DNA of 64,000 nt from Amyelois transitella. Its lineage: Eukaryota > Arthropoda > Insecta > Lepidoptera > Pyralidae. Position 1 is the first letter of the stretch. Each line of letters starts with the position of its first letter. A program made the position numbers and the translations under genes. The stretch is from the NCBI RefSeq assembly GCF_032362555.1, contig NC_083530.1:6292001-6356000 (forward strand). Reading direction: 5' to 3'. Positions 31,676-45,200 of this stretch are shown piece by piece. The notes beneath the pieces are model-generated. The model saw only the letters and a program-made list of their open reading frames with translations, was not told the DNA's origin and searched no databases.

Positions 31676-31742
31676 TGAATCCTGGCCAGGACATGACAAG
31701 AAACGAACTGGTTTGATTTAAGTACTTATTTATTACAAAAAT
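31676..31742 (+). mobile_element. SINE-T fragment
   Basis: GTGAATCCTGGCCAGGACAT and the AAGAAACGAACTGG body block; the head is missing. Confidence 0.6.
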
Positions 31743-31756
31743 ATAATTTATCCAGT

Positions 31757-31906
31757 TTTTTCAAGGCAAGTTCAGCTGTATGGCTTGCCCATTGCCTATA
31801 AAAGGAATCCCAAGTTTTTATACCTATCCCATAGCCGCCATTTACGACATCCATGGGAAAAATGTAGAGTGGTTATATTCAAAAGTACAGGAAACCACAC
31901 GTCAAA
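31757..31906 (-). mobile_element. SINE-A 5' half, diverged
   Basis: GTTCAGCTGTATGGCTTG to AGGAAACCACACG, with small deletions. Confidence 0.75.
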
Positions 31907-32420
31907 CTTATAAAGACCAATAAGACAGGCTTGAAATTACATTTGCAACCTTTTGTCATACGATTTGGATCTTCTACTTTATTTTTTTTAATCATCTTGG
32001 TATAGGCTCACCAAGAATATAAGGCTCACATTATTAATCAAATAAGTGAGAGCGAATGCAGCCTGAGGGTTAAAAAGATGGGACGTGTGTATGAGTGAGA
32101 GAGATGGAATGTCAATAGAGCTAGACTTATAGGAAGCGTGTAAAGTTGGAAATAAAAGAGAGACTGCGCCCATCTTTCATTGGTACTTTTTGAATCGCGA
32201 CACACGCGCGGTCTATCTTCTTCTATGTCTATGGAAGAAGCTCATTGAAGTACCATTCATATGATGCAACGCAGGCGCATGCCTTCGGACCACTAAACAA
32301 CGTAATCATCTAATTTGGACTAGCTTTATAACCACAAATTGCCCACTCACTATTAGACCCGTGCGAATATAGTGTTATAGAAATAAATAACGCGTTATTT
32401 GTATAACTATGTAAGAAGTA

Positions 32421-32672
32421 CATACATACATATAATCACGTCTATGCCCCTTGCAAGGCTGACAGAGCCAACAGTCTTGAAAATACTGATATGCCTCGTT
32501 CAGCTGTTTGGCTTAATGATGGAATTTAGATTCAGACTGGTTAGTAGCCCATCGCCTAAAAAATAATCCTATGTTTATGATTCTATCCCTTAGTCGCCCT
32601 TTACGACATCCATAGGAAAGGGATAGAGTGGTCCTTTTCTTTTTTGTATTGTTGCCGGGAACCACACGGCAC
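32421..32672 (-). mobile_element. SINE-A copy, full length
   Basis: ACATACATACATATAATCAC through GTTGCCGGGAACCACACGGC; the bases after CCCCTTGC are altered. Confidence 0.9.
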
Positions 32673-32754
32673 ATATACGTTTTTAACATTTTTACATATA
32701 CATATCCTAAAGATAATAATGCAATTTTGTAGTCTGTCTGTATCTGTACCTTAA

Positions 32755-33394
32755 TCACTACATAGTATAAAACAAAGTCGCCCATTTTGTCTGTAGTCCC
32801 TTCGTATGCATAAAACTTTAAAACTACGCAACGGATTTTGATGCGGTTTTCACTAATAGAAAGAGTATTTTCTCCGACAGGTTTTTATATATAATTGAAA
32901 TACATTGAAACTATATTAGCTGAGTTATAGCGATTTATGTCCAAGAAGTCAGAAAAAAAATCTAATTGAAGATTGCATTTGTGCGTGCGCCGCTTATACC
33001 GTTGGATACAAGTAAGAACAATGTATAGCAAAAACATTGGTCTTTATTAGTTCTACAAAAAAGTCCGCGATGACATATATCCAGCTTTTTTATTTAAGTC
33101 ACAAAAACTACTTTTCTGTATTAAAAAAACATTTAATTCGTTGGGTGATGTTTAACTGGTGATATAACCAATAATACATATATCCTTATCAAAATAAGTA
33201 AGTTCATCATCACGAGCATTTAATTTAGATTATTTTTGCAGTTTACAGTGTGTTATTTAGACATATAGTTTAGGAGATATCACGATATTAGTTTATTGTG
33301 AATTGAAAATTAGTATCCAATATGTGTTGGTGCGTTGACTGTATTTGTCGAAGTAGCGGGATACACGCAAACGAAGTTGCGCGGGTCAGCTAGT
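32755..33394 (+). mobile_element. Helitron-like H1 copy, long form
   Basis: Starts TCACTACATAGTATAAAACA and ends GAAGTTGCGCGGGTCAGCTAGT; about 640 bp, so it carries internal sequence missing from the about 180-bp copies at 10783 and 55245. No transposase ORF. Confidence 0.7.
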
Positions 33395-33715
33395 AAATAA
33401 ATAAAATAAAATATCCAACTGTACATATTGTCCTACAGTAGCCGGCACGTAAGTTGAACCAAACGAAAAACTGCTATTTGCGTATCCTGAAACGGAAATG
33501 TCAAATTCTAGGGTCAACTTATACGCCGGGTGCTATCATAGACATAAGATCGCGTTTACTAAATACTACACAAAAAAAATGTACCTTATATTATGTTTTC
33601 TTTATTGTAAACTTAAACATAATTTAATTACTCTCGACAAAAGATTATTTTGTACTATGTTACAAACACACAGATATTGTCAACCTTCTTCATAAGAAAG
33701 ACCCTTTTTTTGGTA

Positions 33716-33875
33716 CATACATACATACATACAATCACGTCTATATCCCTTGCGGGGTACAGCTACAGTAGAGCCAGCAGTCTTAAGTGAAAGGCCACGT
33801 TCAGCTGCATGGCTTAATGATAGAATTGAGATTCAAATAGTGACAGGTTGCTAGCCCATCGCCTACAATAAGAAG
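33716..33875 (-). mobile_element. SINE-A copy, head missing
   Basis: (CATA)n, CAATCACGTCTATATCCC, a small insertion near ACAGCTACAGTAGAGCC, then the middle blocks. Confidence 0.85.
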
Positions 33876-34034
33876 AGTTATTTTTATTTTGATAAAAACT
33901 ATAGTTCTCGTCAAATTTGCGAAAGACTTGTATTCTTTAGTAGGTGGCGCTAAATTCGCGTGGGTGAATCCGCGGGTAAAAGTTAGTTTGAAAATAAATC
34001 TATAATATCTAAGTGTGTTTTCCGTTGTGATAAG

Positions 34035-34282
34035 CCGTGTGGTTTTCGGCACTTTAGAATACAAAAACTTCGTATCATTCCTATGAATGTCGTAAAAGGC
34101 GATTAAGGGATAGGCTTGTACACCTTCCCTTATAGGCGTTGGGCTAGCAACCTGTCACTATCCGAATCTCAATTCCATCATGAATCAATACAGGTGAACG
34201 TGGCCTTTCAGTCTTTTCAAGACTGTTGGGCTCTGTCTATTCCGTTAGATATAAAGCCGTGACTATATATACGTATGTATAT
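34035..34282 (+). mobile_element. SINE-A copy, diverged
   Basis: CCGTGTGGTTTTCGGCACTT to GTGACTATATATACGTATG; just downstream of gene B. Confidence 0.85.
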
Positions 34283-34293
34283 CTATATATCTC

Positions 34294-34404
34294 GATTCTA
34301 TCGTTAAGCCAAATAGCTGAACGTGGCCATTCAGTTTTTTCAAGACTGTTGGCTCTGTCTACCCCGTAAGGGATAAAGACGTGACCATATGTATGTATGT
34401 ATAT
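34294..34404 (+). mobile_element. SINE-A 3' half next to the gene B stop codon
   Basis: TCTATCGTTAAGCCAAATAG to TATGTATGTATGTAT. The gene B stop codon is at 34410-34408, three bases away, so gene B's 3' UTR is largely SINE sequence. Confidence 0.9.
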
Positions 34405-34407
34405 CTA

Positions 34408-36222
34408 CTAGTGTAGTATAGTAGTGGGGCTAGCTGTGTAGTACTGCGTGTGTAGAGAGTGAAAGTCTGCGCAGAAGCAGTAGGGGGCGAGGTGGGGGTG
34501 GGTCCGGCTGATGCAGGCCGGTTCGTCGCCGTATCTGAAAGAGAGACATCTTATAGCCTAAGAGCTAGTGAACCCTCCGAGTGACGGTGTTCCTGTAAGG
34601 CTAGAAATTTGTACAGTGACGATTCATACCACACCAAGGCCAAAAATCATGACCTGGCAGGCATCTGCCCTGCACGTCATCAACACTTTTATTTCTTAAA
34701 ATGTAAAATACATAGGAAAAATAACTTCCTGCTGTAAGCTACTATCTATCTGCTGTCACTCTACAAATTTCTAGCCTTACAGGAACACCGTTACTCGGAG
34801 GGTTCACTAGCTCTCCAGCTATTACTGACTGACTGACTGGGAGATAGCGCACAGCACTAACCGCTAGGTCTACAATTGCGCCTTCAAAGCGAAGCATTTG
34901 GTCTTCTGGGACAATTCCATCAAATAGCAACCAGATGGTCACGGTGGATAGCTGCCGTATGCATACATCAAAAAAATCTTGGCTTGGTAGGCTTATAAAC
35001 TTGGGATTCTTCTTTTAGGCGATGGGCTAGCAACCTGTCACTATTTGAATCTTAATCCTATCTTAAAGCCAAATAGCTGAACGTGGCCTATCAGTCTTTA
35101 CAAGACTGTAGGCTCTGTCTACCCCGTAAGGGATATAGACGTGATTATATGTATGTATGTAACACCCCTAGGCAATTTCAAATTCAAAAAATTTATTTAT
35201 TATTATAGGACATTTTATATCACTTAATATTTATCATATCTTTTGGTTTCACAACATTAGTTGACGCCAAGAAATTACTTAAAACTAAGTTTACTGCCAC
35301 TTCCGAAGCGTCAGTGCAGAAGAAGCGGTAACAAACTGCACTGCAGCATTTTGTTCCTGGTGTAAACTATGTTCATGTTTTAAGTCTCCCTTACAAATTG
35401 AATAAATATTGGTCCAACAGTTAAGCTGTAGAAATTTAATAGACAGATTTGAAATTATAAACTAGCGACCCGCCCCGGTTTCGCACGGGTAGCATTGATT
35501 CATAAAACCTTCCTCTTGAATCACTCTATCTATTAAAATAATCGCATCAAAATCCGTTATGTAGTTTTAAAAATCTAAGCATAACATACAGACATATAAA
35601 AGACAAGACAAAGAAATGACATAAGTTTTAGAATAAAGTTTTCGGTAGAATTATTTAAAAATCATTTGCATAGCTATTAACTAGACTTTAGCCTCTAACC
35701 GAGTTACTAGAGTCTCTAAGCCCTATCTCTGTGCCAAATTTTATCGAAATCTGTCTCGTAGTTGGGAACTCTTTGTCAGTATGCACTACACTCAAAAGTT
35801 TCTACCAAAATTTTATATAAATCAAGTCGTCAGATTGACGATAATTATACAATAACGCATTTAATTTTTATCGTTCACATAATCAATAAGTTCATTCACC
35901 TGCTAGTCCGCGAGATGTCTCCACTCTGTATGAAAAATTTTTCAGTTTTTACCGTGTAAGTCATGGTCGCTTCGAATTTTCCAACGCCGGGGCTCAACGT
36001 TAGCTGAAAAACGTATTTAGGAAATAAAGTAAGCGAAAGAAGTGTGCAGGGACGGTGGTAGTTGGAAAGATGTAGTCTTCCATCGAGATAGAAATATTTG
36101 TTATCTATACTTATAATAAATCTGTAGAGAGGTCAATTCTGTACATGGAATATATTTTCAAAATAACTATCAGGGGGTGATTAGTGATCGATACTGATGC
36201 CAAAAATGCAATCAGTAAAATT

Positions 36223-36267
<45 letters not shown>

Positions 36268-39200
36268 ATGTTCTTTATAGAAACAAAAACTACTTGACAG
36301 ATTTTAACGAAACTTGGTACAGTTATTCTTCATACTCCTGAGCAGGTTATAGTATACTTTTCATTACGCTGCAATCACTAGGAGCAGAGCAGTGAAAGGA
36401 AATGTTGGGAAAACGGGAGAAGTTACTTGATTTTTTAAGCTTCCGTCGCGTGTGCAGCCTTAATGGTTAAAGATACAGCGAAACCATGTATAACGGAAAT
36501 ATTCTACATAAAATTATTAAAAAAATATCCCAAGACAGCATAAGTCTATCTTTTATGGTTGACTCACAATAACACGTGTAATTCCTAATAGCTTAGCAGT
36601 TCGGAGATTTCTGATTATATTTCTTTACTCTAATGTTTATAATACCAATAACACTCACACTCATTCGTAATTCTTAAAAATTAATATAAGTACCTATTCA
36701 ATAAAAAAAGAATCATCGAAATCGGTATAGAAACACCAAACTTATACATGAAATAAAATACCCTAACAAGCCAAAGGATCATAAGGATTATTTTTGCGTA
36801 ACGGTTGCCGCGCTCGACGCGGCTAGCGGCGGCAGGGTATAAAAGGGGCAGGAGGCGAGCGCAAGCTTCATGACCAAGGCAGCCAGGGGGAGACTTCACG
36901 CAGTTCTTTCCTCCAGCCTACCCCTGACGACGAAAATCGGGATCTACCAAACGTACGTCAGATCCCGCCTCACGTACGCGGCCCCGGCGTGGTACGCATT
37001 CTGCTCTAAGACCAACAGGAGAAGACTCAGCGCCCAAGGGAACCAAAGTCTCAGAGCAATCATCGGAGCCCCGCGCTACGTGAGGAACTCGACGATCCTC
37101 AGGGACCTAAAGTGGGAGAACTAGATATTCGAAAGCACACAGCCACCTGCGCGGCATCGCGCCGGTCCACGCCCGCCCTCCGGGCCGTCGGGTGAAACCC
37201 TCCCCTCGCTGCTTTGCGGCAGACGTCGTCGACCAGTGACGACGCCGCCGCCGATTGGAACTCCCAGTGTATGAAGTCGTGAAGACCCAGGCCGTTACGG
37301 CCGCCCCATCGACTTGCCTACAGTCGTAGGCAGCGATGGTGCCATTGAAGAGGGCCAAAAGCCCTGACCAATCTACTCCGACTCCCCTAAGGGAGTATGG
37401 GAAGACCCGAAGACGGCAAGATGGTATTGCACAGGCGTTTCAAATTTATTTTCATTTCTTTTTCTTTTGTAAGTTATAGGTACATATTTCTGGGTATAAT
37501 TCTATTAGAATATTTTTTTTAGTTTAAATAGGCACTTAGATTTATCTATACTAATATTATAAAACTGAAGAGTTTGTTTGTTTGTTTGAATGTGCTAATC
37601 TCAAGAACTACGGGTTCGATTTGAAAGATTATTTTAGTGTTGAATAGACCATTTATCGAGGAAGGCTTTAGGCTATATAACGTCTAGCTGCAACTATTAG
37701 GAGCGAAGAAAAAAATCGGGGAAGGAGCATCCGTGAGTGCTTCAATGATGCCCAAAATAACTATTCCACGTGGACGAAGTCGCAGGCACAGCTAGTGTAT
37801 AATATTCCTATCTCGATGGAAGACTACATCTCTCCAATTATTACCATCCCTGCATAATTCTTTCACATGTGTGATACCTTGCAGGGTAGACAGAGCCAAC
37901 TGTCTTAAAAAGACTGCCACGTTCAGCTGCATGGCTTAATGATGGAATTGCGATTCAAATAGTGACAGATTGCTAGCCCATCGCCTACAAGAAGAATACC
38001 AAGTTTATCAGCCTTTACCTTAGTCGCTCTTTTCAACATCCATGGGAAAGATATAAAGGTCCTATTCTAAATCACCAGACGGTAATATACATGTACTCGT
38101 ATGTGAGGGCTTTATGAAGTAGGTATGTGTGGTGTCAGATCAAAAGAGCGGATTAGAAATATCGTTGGAAGAGTAATAAACATACATACATACATATGGT
38201 CACGTCTATATCCCATGCGGGGTAGACAGAGCCAACAGTCTTGAAGACTAAATGGCCACGTTCAGCTATTTGGCTTAATGATAGAATTGAGATTCTAGAT
38301 TATTCTAGATTATTATGATATAATATATATGGAGTGAATAAGGAGGTGTTGACCAAAATTGGAAAGGGTATGTTGCGATGGTTTGGACATGTCAAGAGAA
38401 TGGATGAGGGCAGATTGACGAAAGGAATTTGTGGTGAAATCTATACGCCACAAGTCACAAAAATAAAAAAATAAAAAATTCACGCGACGCTATCAGACAA
38501 AAACAGCAAAATACCTAAATCGCGCAAGCAAAGATTTCACGGATTGTAGCTATATATACAACCTCCGACACAACATAATCTGTCGCGCGGTTCCCCAGGC
38601 ATCACACCAGCCTGGCGGAAGATGGTGGCGGTCGAGCCGAATCATCGCTCCCGCTACAAATTTATAAGGCAAACTGACTGTAAAAGTGGGACAGGGCCGT
38701 CGTCTCGTCCAACTTTTAACGACTGAATTAGAGTAGAAGACGTACAACACATTTTGATGGAATGTGTTCGATACAGGCGGATCCGGCAGGATTTGGTGTC
38801 CAAGTCAAATCTGAACCTGTCGGATGTTGGCGTGTTCCACCAGATCCTGTCTGAACCGACATCCCAACAAGGCAGGAATGTGTTAGAGTTTGTACTGAAT
38901 TGTATTAGGTTAAGATCTAGTAATAATGTAGTACAGCAAAAATGTAGGTATCTATTTAAAAGTGTAATAGTTTTAAGCTTAGTATGTACCTACTCTTATA
39001 TTATATAGTACTGTCATGTACATAATGTATAAAAGTCCCTAAATAAAGACTAAAAAAAAAACGACTGAATTGCGAATGACTGAAAAATTTGATGATTGGA
39101 GTACCCGTATTCGTCGAGTATGTGTGAAAAGAGTAACGAGTGTGGAGGAAGCGGGAGAGGTCAGTAAGGATCGCAGCAATTTCCATCTTTAAAGTCACGT

Positions 39201-42200
39201 ATATCCCTTGCGGGGTAGACAGAGCCAGCAGTTTTGAAAGTCTGGTAGGTAACGTTCAGCCGTTTGGCCTTGTGATAGAATAGCGATTCAAATAGTGACA
39301 GGTTGTTAGCCCATCAGCTATAACAATCCCAAATTTATAAGCCCATCCCTTAGTCGCCTTATACGACATACATATATACATATGGTCACGTCTATATCCC
39401 TTGCGGGGTAGACAGAGCCAACAGTCTTGAAAAGACTGAATGGCCACGTTTAGCTATTTGGCTTAATGATAGAATGGAATTGAGATTCAAATAGTGACAG
39501 GTTGCTAACCCATCGCCTCTAACAACCCCAAATTTATAAGCCTATACCCTTAGTCGCCTATTACGATATCCATGGGAAAGAGATGGAGTGGTCCTATTCT
39601 TCTTTTATATTGGTGCCGGGAACCACACGGCATCGAATTCCATAATCTCTGCCTACCACAATGTGAAAAAGACGTGATGGTATGTATGTATATGTCCACT
39701 CTTTTCAGTCGCGAATGAAGATTTAATTCATATCTGTATGCCACAGAGGCCGTAAAACAACAAAGTACCTTAACTTGATAAGTCTCCACGGGGGGTACCA
39801 CAGGATCCTTCGAGAACCTCCCGAGGTACCCCTCAGCGGTTAAGCCCTTGACAAACGAACGCAACTTTTTATTAGCTTCCATCTGCTTAACCCACGTCAC
39901 GGAAGAGAGGGTTCGAAGCATGCACTTGGACCTGAGAAATATAGATATTTGATAAATTGATAATAATTAAGTTTTAATGATGATTTGATAGTGAAGAAAA
40001 TACAATGTACGCCAGCTGCAGCTCTTCCCATACAAATTGTTAAAGTCAATTAAGGGAAAGGTTAGTGAACTTGAATTCTTCTTAACGCGATGGGCTAGCA
40101 ACCTGTTGCAAGTCTTACAGCTAAACGTGGCATTTCAGTCTTTACGAGACTGCTGGCTCTGTCTTACCCGTAAAGGATAAAGACGTGGTTATTTATATGT
40201 AAGTATTAATAATGGTAATCTGTCATACAGGTTTTCCTAGTACAGACACCAGTCTCTCACATAGATCATTATTTTGTAACTGCATGGTTCATCTTACTTC
40301 TTATTTTTTAACTGTGTAATTCTATGCGAGAGAGAAAAAAAATAATAATAAAGATTTAATGTTTAAATGCAAACTCCATTAAATTTACCTGACAGGTTTC
40401 GTAAGCTCATTGATGTAATCAACAAGCGCCTGCGCAGCTTTCTTGTAGAGCGACTGATTCTGTGAGATGTTCCGCCAAACCACGCATGCGCACCAGTGCG
40501 GCTCGATGCCAGCTTCGCTGCACGACCGGTTGCGGGGGATCTGGTGGAAGACATTCTGATGGTGTCATGAGAAATACCTGGTATTATAACTAGAGATTTT
40601 ACGTCTTTGAGCTCTGGATAGACAGAGCCTTTTAGCAATTAAAGAACTCAGAAATTCGAAATATAACATGAAATATAATCCATCTAAGGGTTTAATTAAA
40701 AAGAAAGAAAAAAGATACTTCCAAACTTATTAATTTAAAACTAAAACTACTTATAAAAATGTGGAACGCTTCACGATTTTGCGTGTCATTCTCCAAAGAA
40801 CTCAGGAAATCTTAATCTGGAGGTAAGTATTGGTACCATTATCACGGTAGTGTTACATGTATATATATAATTACGTCTATATCCTTTGCGGGATAGACGG
40901 AGCCAACAGTCTTGAAAAGACTGATAGGCGACGTTCAGCTGTCTGGTTTAATATTAGTATTTTCATATAGGGACAGGTTGCTAGCCCGTCGCCTAAAGAA
41001 GAATCCCAAGCTTATAAGCCTATTCCTTAGACATTTTATATGACATTCGTGGGAAAGATACTATTCTTTTTTCTATTTCTATTAGTGCCGGGTATCTCAC
41101 GGTACCGTGGTAGATTCCAATACCTTTAACCACTCGATAACCTATACTCTAATTCTAATCCGTACAGTATATGACATCTTTTCCTGGAGAGGTGGCAAAG
41201 ACTGCAACATTTCAGTTGTCATATCTCTTCATGAATGCTTGTTTCGCTCCGATCATTATCTTGTTGCTAATGCGTTGGCTTAGGGTACCTACTCTTGACC
41301 TAACCTTTCACCAGGACATTCCAGATTTGCTGAGGTCATTCGTGTAGGCCGTCACATTTAATATATACACTAGCTTTTACCAGCAGCTTCGCCCGCGTGA
41401 ATTTAGCGATACCTGTACAAGAATAAAAGTTTTTTTGCGAATACCACGGGAAATATAGGTCGTTCTCCAGACTGTTAATTATATAAGAATATACGTTCGT
41501 GATATTTCAAGCAGATTCAGTAAATAACCCGTGAAGGGGTAACAAACAAACAAACTCACTTTCGCATTTATATTATTAGTTGAAAATATGGGATAGTTGG
41601 GATTATATCATTAATCAATACTTATTATTATTAGACGAACGTACCTTGATCAAATCGGAGACTTTCTAGCAAAAGGTCTGGTCAAGAGTACCCGAAACCG
41701 ACGAGATTGCATGAAGAGAGTTATGAATGTGGATGAAGCGAAGGAAGTATGCAGGGATCGTGGCAAGTGGAAAGATTTGGTCTCTGCCTACCCCTCTGGG
41801 AAAGAGGCGTGATTTATGTATGTATGTATGTATCAATATATAAATAAATAAATAAATATATACGGGACAAATTACACAGATTGAGTTAGCCTCGAAGTAA
41901 GTTCGAGACTTGTGTTACGAGCTACTAACTCAACGATACTTTATTTTATAATAAATACTTATATAGATAAACATTCAAGACCCAGGCCAATCAGAAAAAG
42001 TTCTTTTCTCATCGTGCCCTGGCCGGGATTCGAACCCGGGACCTCCGGTGTCACAGACAACCGTACTACCGCTGCGCCACAGAGGCCGTCTTCATATCTG
42101 AACATTGACCTCACCGGCCTGAACAAACTCATAGCCCTCGGCAGATCAGCGCCGTCGATCCTATACGGGTTAGACAGCTTCTCCAGCCCCATGGCGTCCA

Positions 42201-45200
42201 GTATCGTCGCGTGGATGTCGTGCGGGGTGGTCAGAACCTGCGCGTTGTGTCGCAGCGTCGCGGCGTAATGTCGCAGTGTCGCGGGCAACACGATTGACAT
42301 TAGAGGCAGCCTCTCCTCCAGCTTACCCTGGTACGTGTTTCGGATACCTGCGAATCTGTGAGAAATAATATTAATCTAGTTTTTGTAAGCCAGTCCAGTC
42401 TATAGTCGAATTAATTGCTGATCAAATATAGTGATTTTTACTACCCTGTCCCTTTATATACATTTATATCACGTCTTTATCCCTTACGGAGTAGATACAG
42501 CCGACGGTATCGAATAGTCTGAGAGGCCATGTTCAGCAGCATGGCTTTCTAATGGAATTGAGATTCAAATAGCGACAGGTTGATAGCCTATCGCCTAAAA
42601 AGAAGAATCACAAGTTAACTAGCCTTTCTATTAGTCGCCTTTTACGACATTTAAGGAAAATATATGGAGTGGTCCTATTGTAAACTGCCGTGAACTACAT
42701 AGCACCAGGCCTTTAACATACATATAATTACGTCTTTATCCCTTACAGAATACATAGAGCTTATTATAATCCCAAGCCTATCTCTTAGTTCTTATGTATT
42801 TTAATAAGGTTAATATTGTGAAGTTGACGTTGTTGAAGAAAATGCTGCAGTGCAGTTTGTTACCGCTTCTTATAATAAATAATAAAATGTTTATTTTCAA
42901 AAACTCTTTACATAAGTAACACAGTTGTAGATTGGTGCCTCCTTTTAAGCTTTACGCCTGTGCCAGGAGACGCCGCTCTTCTATTAACTACACTACTTAT
43001 AGCTATAATATATATATATATATATTTAATCATTAAATTCTACTTTACAATTTACATACATACATACATACACATCATCACGTCTATATCCCCTACGGGG
43101 TAGACAGAGCCAACAGTCTTGAGAAGACTGAAAGGCCACGTTCAGCTACCTGGCTTAATAATAGAATTGAGATTCAAACAGTGACAGGCTGCTAGCCTGT
43201 CGCCCAAAAAAGAATTCCCAGTTTGTAAGCCTATCCCTAATATAATTAACATTATGTATAATAAAAGCAATGCTATCCTCTATTTCACCTTTTCCAATAA
43301 ACTTTCTACCTCTTCATAACTAAGTGGTTTCAACCATTCCAATAGCTTATCTTTGCATTGGTGATATGTCAAAGGGTATATATTTCTTCTGCACTGACGC
43401 CTTGGAAGCGGCAGTAAACTTAGTTTTTAAGTAATTTATTTCACGTCAACCAATGTTGTTAAACCATACGACAATTATTAAGCGATATATAGTATCCTAT
43501 AATAATGAATAAAAATTTTGAATTTTTTTTTTGAATTCATACCTAGATCCATGATCCCCCATGACAACGAGCAGAGTGTTATTCAGGAACCCGTCTCTCC
43601 TGAACGTGTCGAGGAAATCAACAAAGTCTTCGTCTGAAGTTGTGATTAGATTAAAGTCATCGTGGCTTATCTCAGATATGAAGGAGAGCGCAAACTTCTT
43701 GCCGTCCAGGTGAAAGAACTGAAAGAGAAACACGCATACATAATTATAATCACATTTTTATCCCTTACGGGGTAGACAGAGCCAACAGTCTTTTCAAAGG
43801 GCTATGATCACGTTCAGCTGTAAGGCTTAATGATGCTATTTAAAAATTCAAATTTAAAGGTTCAAATAGTGACAGGTTACTGGCCCAGCGCCTTCAAGAA
43901 GAACATACATACATATGATCACGCTTTATACGGGGTAGACAGAGCCAACAGTCTTGAAAAGACTGATAGGCCACGTTCAGCTGTTTGGCTTAATGATAGA
44001 ATTGAGATTAAAAAAGTGACAAGTTGCTAGCACATCGCCTAAAAAAGAATCCCAAGTTTGTAAACCTATCCCTTAGTCGCCTTTTACGACATCCATGGGA
44101 AAGAGATGGAGTGGTCCTATTCTTTTTTGTATTGGTGCCGGGAACCACACGGCATTTGATGACCTTTTGCAATAGTTAAACATTTCCTCGTAGGTACAAT
44201 TACCTGGTTGGTGAGGTTCATGATGAGTTTGTACTGCGGCACGTCCCCCCGGCAGATCCTGTCGCCGGGAGCGGCCGCCAGCAGCAGGCTGCGGAGGTAG
44301 TGCTGCGCCGGCGGCTGTGTGAACCCGTTGAAGCGGTACTGGAAGGTGCCTTGGTGACCTTCCTCGTAGTAGGCTGTGCGGTAGCTGGCACAGATTTTTA
44401 TTCATCTTTCTTTTTTTGAAGTTGGTACATACATACATACATACATACATAAAATCACGCCTCTTTCCCGGAGGGGTAGGCAGAGACTACCTCTTTCCAC
44501 TTGCCACGATCTCTGCATACTTCTTTCGCTTCGTCCACATTCATAACTCTCTTCATACAAGCTCGGCGGTTTCGGGTACTTTTGACCTGACCCTTTACCA
44601 GGACGTCCTTAATTTGATCAAGATACGTTCGTCTAGGTCTTCCCACTCCGACCTTTCCCTCCACACTCTCCTTGTATATCTGCTTAGTCAACCTGCTTTC
44701 ATTCATCCTCTCCACATGACCGAACCATCTTAACATACCCTTTTCTATTCCTGTAACTACATCTTCTTTCACATCACAACATTCCCTTATCACGCTGTTC
44801 CTTATCCTGTCACTCAATTTCACACCCATCATACTCCTTAACGCTCTCATTTCCACTGCATTTATTCTGCTTTCATGCTTCTTTTGCCATACCCAACTTT
44901 CACTCCCATACATTAATGTCGGGACCAACACGCCCCTGTGCACAGCCAGTCGAGCCTTTTTGGATAGTTTCTGACTGCTCATAAAGGCATGCAAAGCTCC
45001 ATTCACCATGTTCCCCGCGTTCACTCTCCTTTCAATATCACTATCATACTTGCCATCTGATGTAAACTTTGATCCTAGATATACAAACTCTTTCACTTGC
45101 TCCACTTTTTCTCCTCCAATCAAAATATTACATGCTGTCATTTCTTTCTCCATTTCAAAAACCAGTGTTTTAGTTTTACTTACGTTCACTTTCATTCCTT

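Larger units (their letters stand above)
36033..37866. repeat. Inverted pair of RTE-like tails bracketing 1.7 kb
   Basis: 36033-36097 and 37801-37866 are inverted, roughly 80 percent alike by eye, and share an unusual ending TAGTCTTCCATCGAGATAG instead of the normal RTE end. Between them lie a Helitron-like fragment, a Jockey LINE piece and an H2 copy. Gene B intron 10. Confidence 0.75.

Noticed and set aside
36837..36849. GGTATAAAAGGGG as a plus-strand TATA box
   Set aside because: No host gene follows, only a LINE fragment inside a gene B intron.
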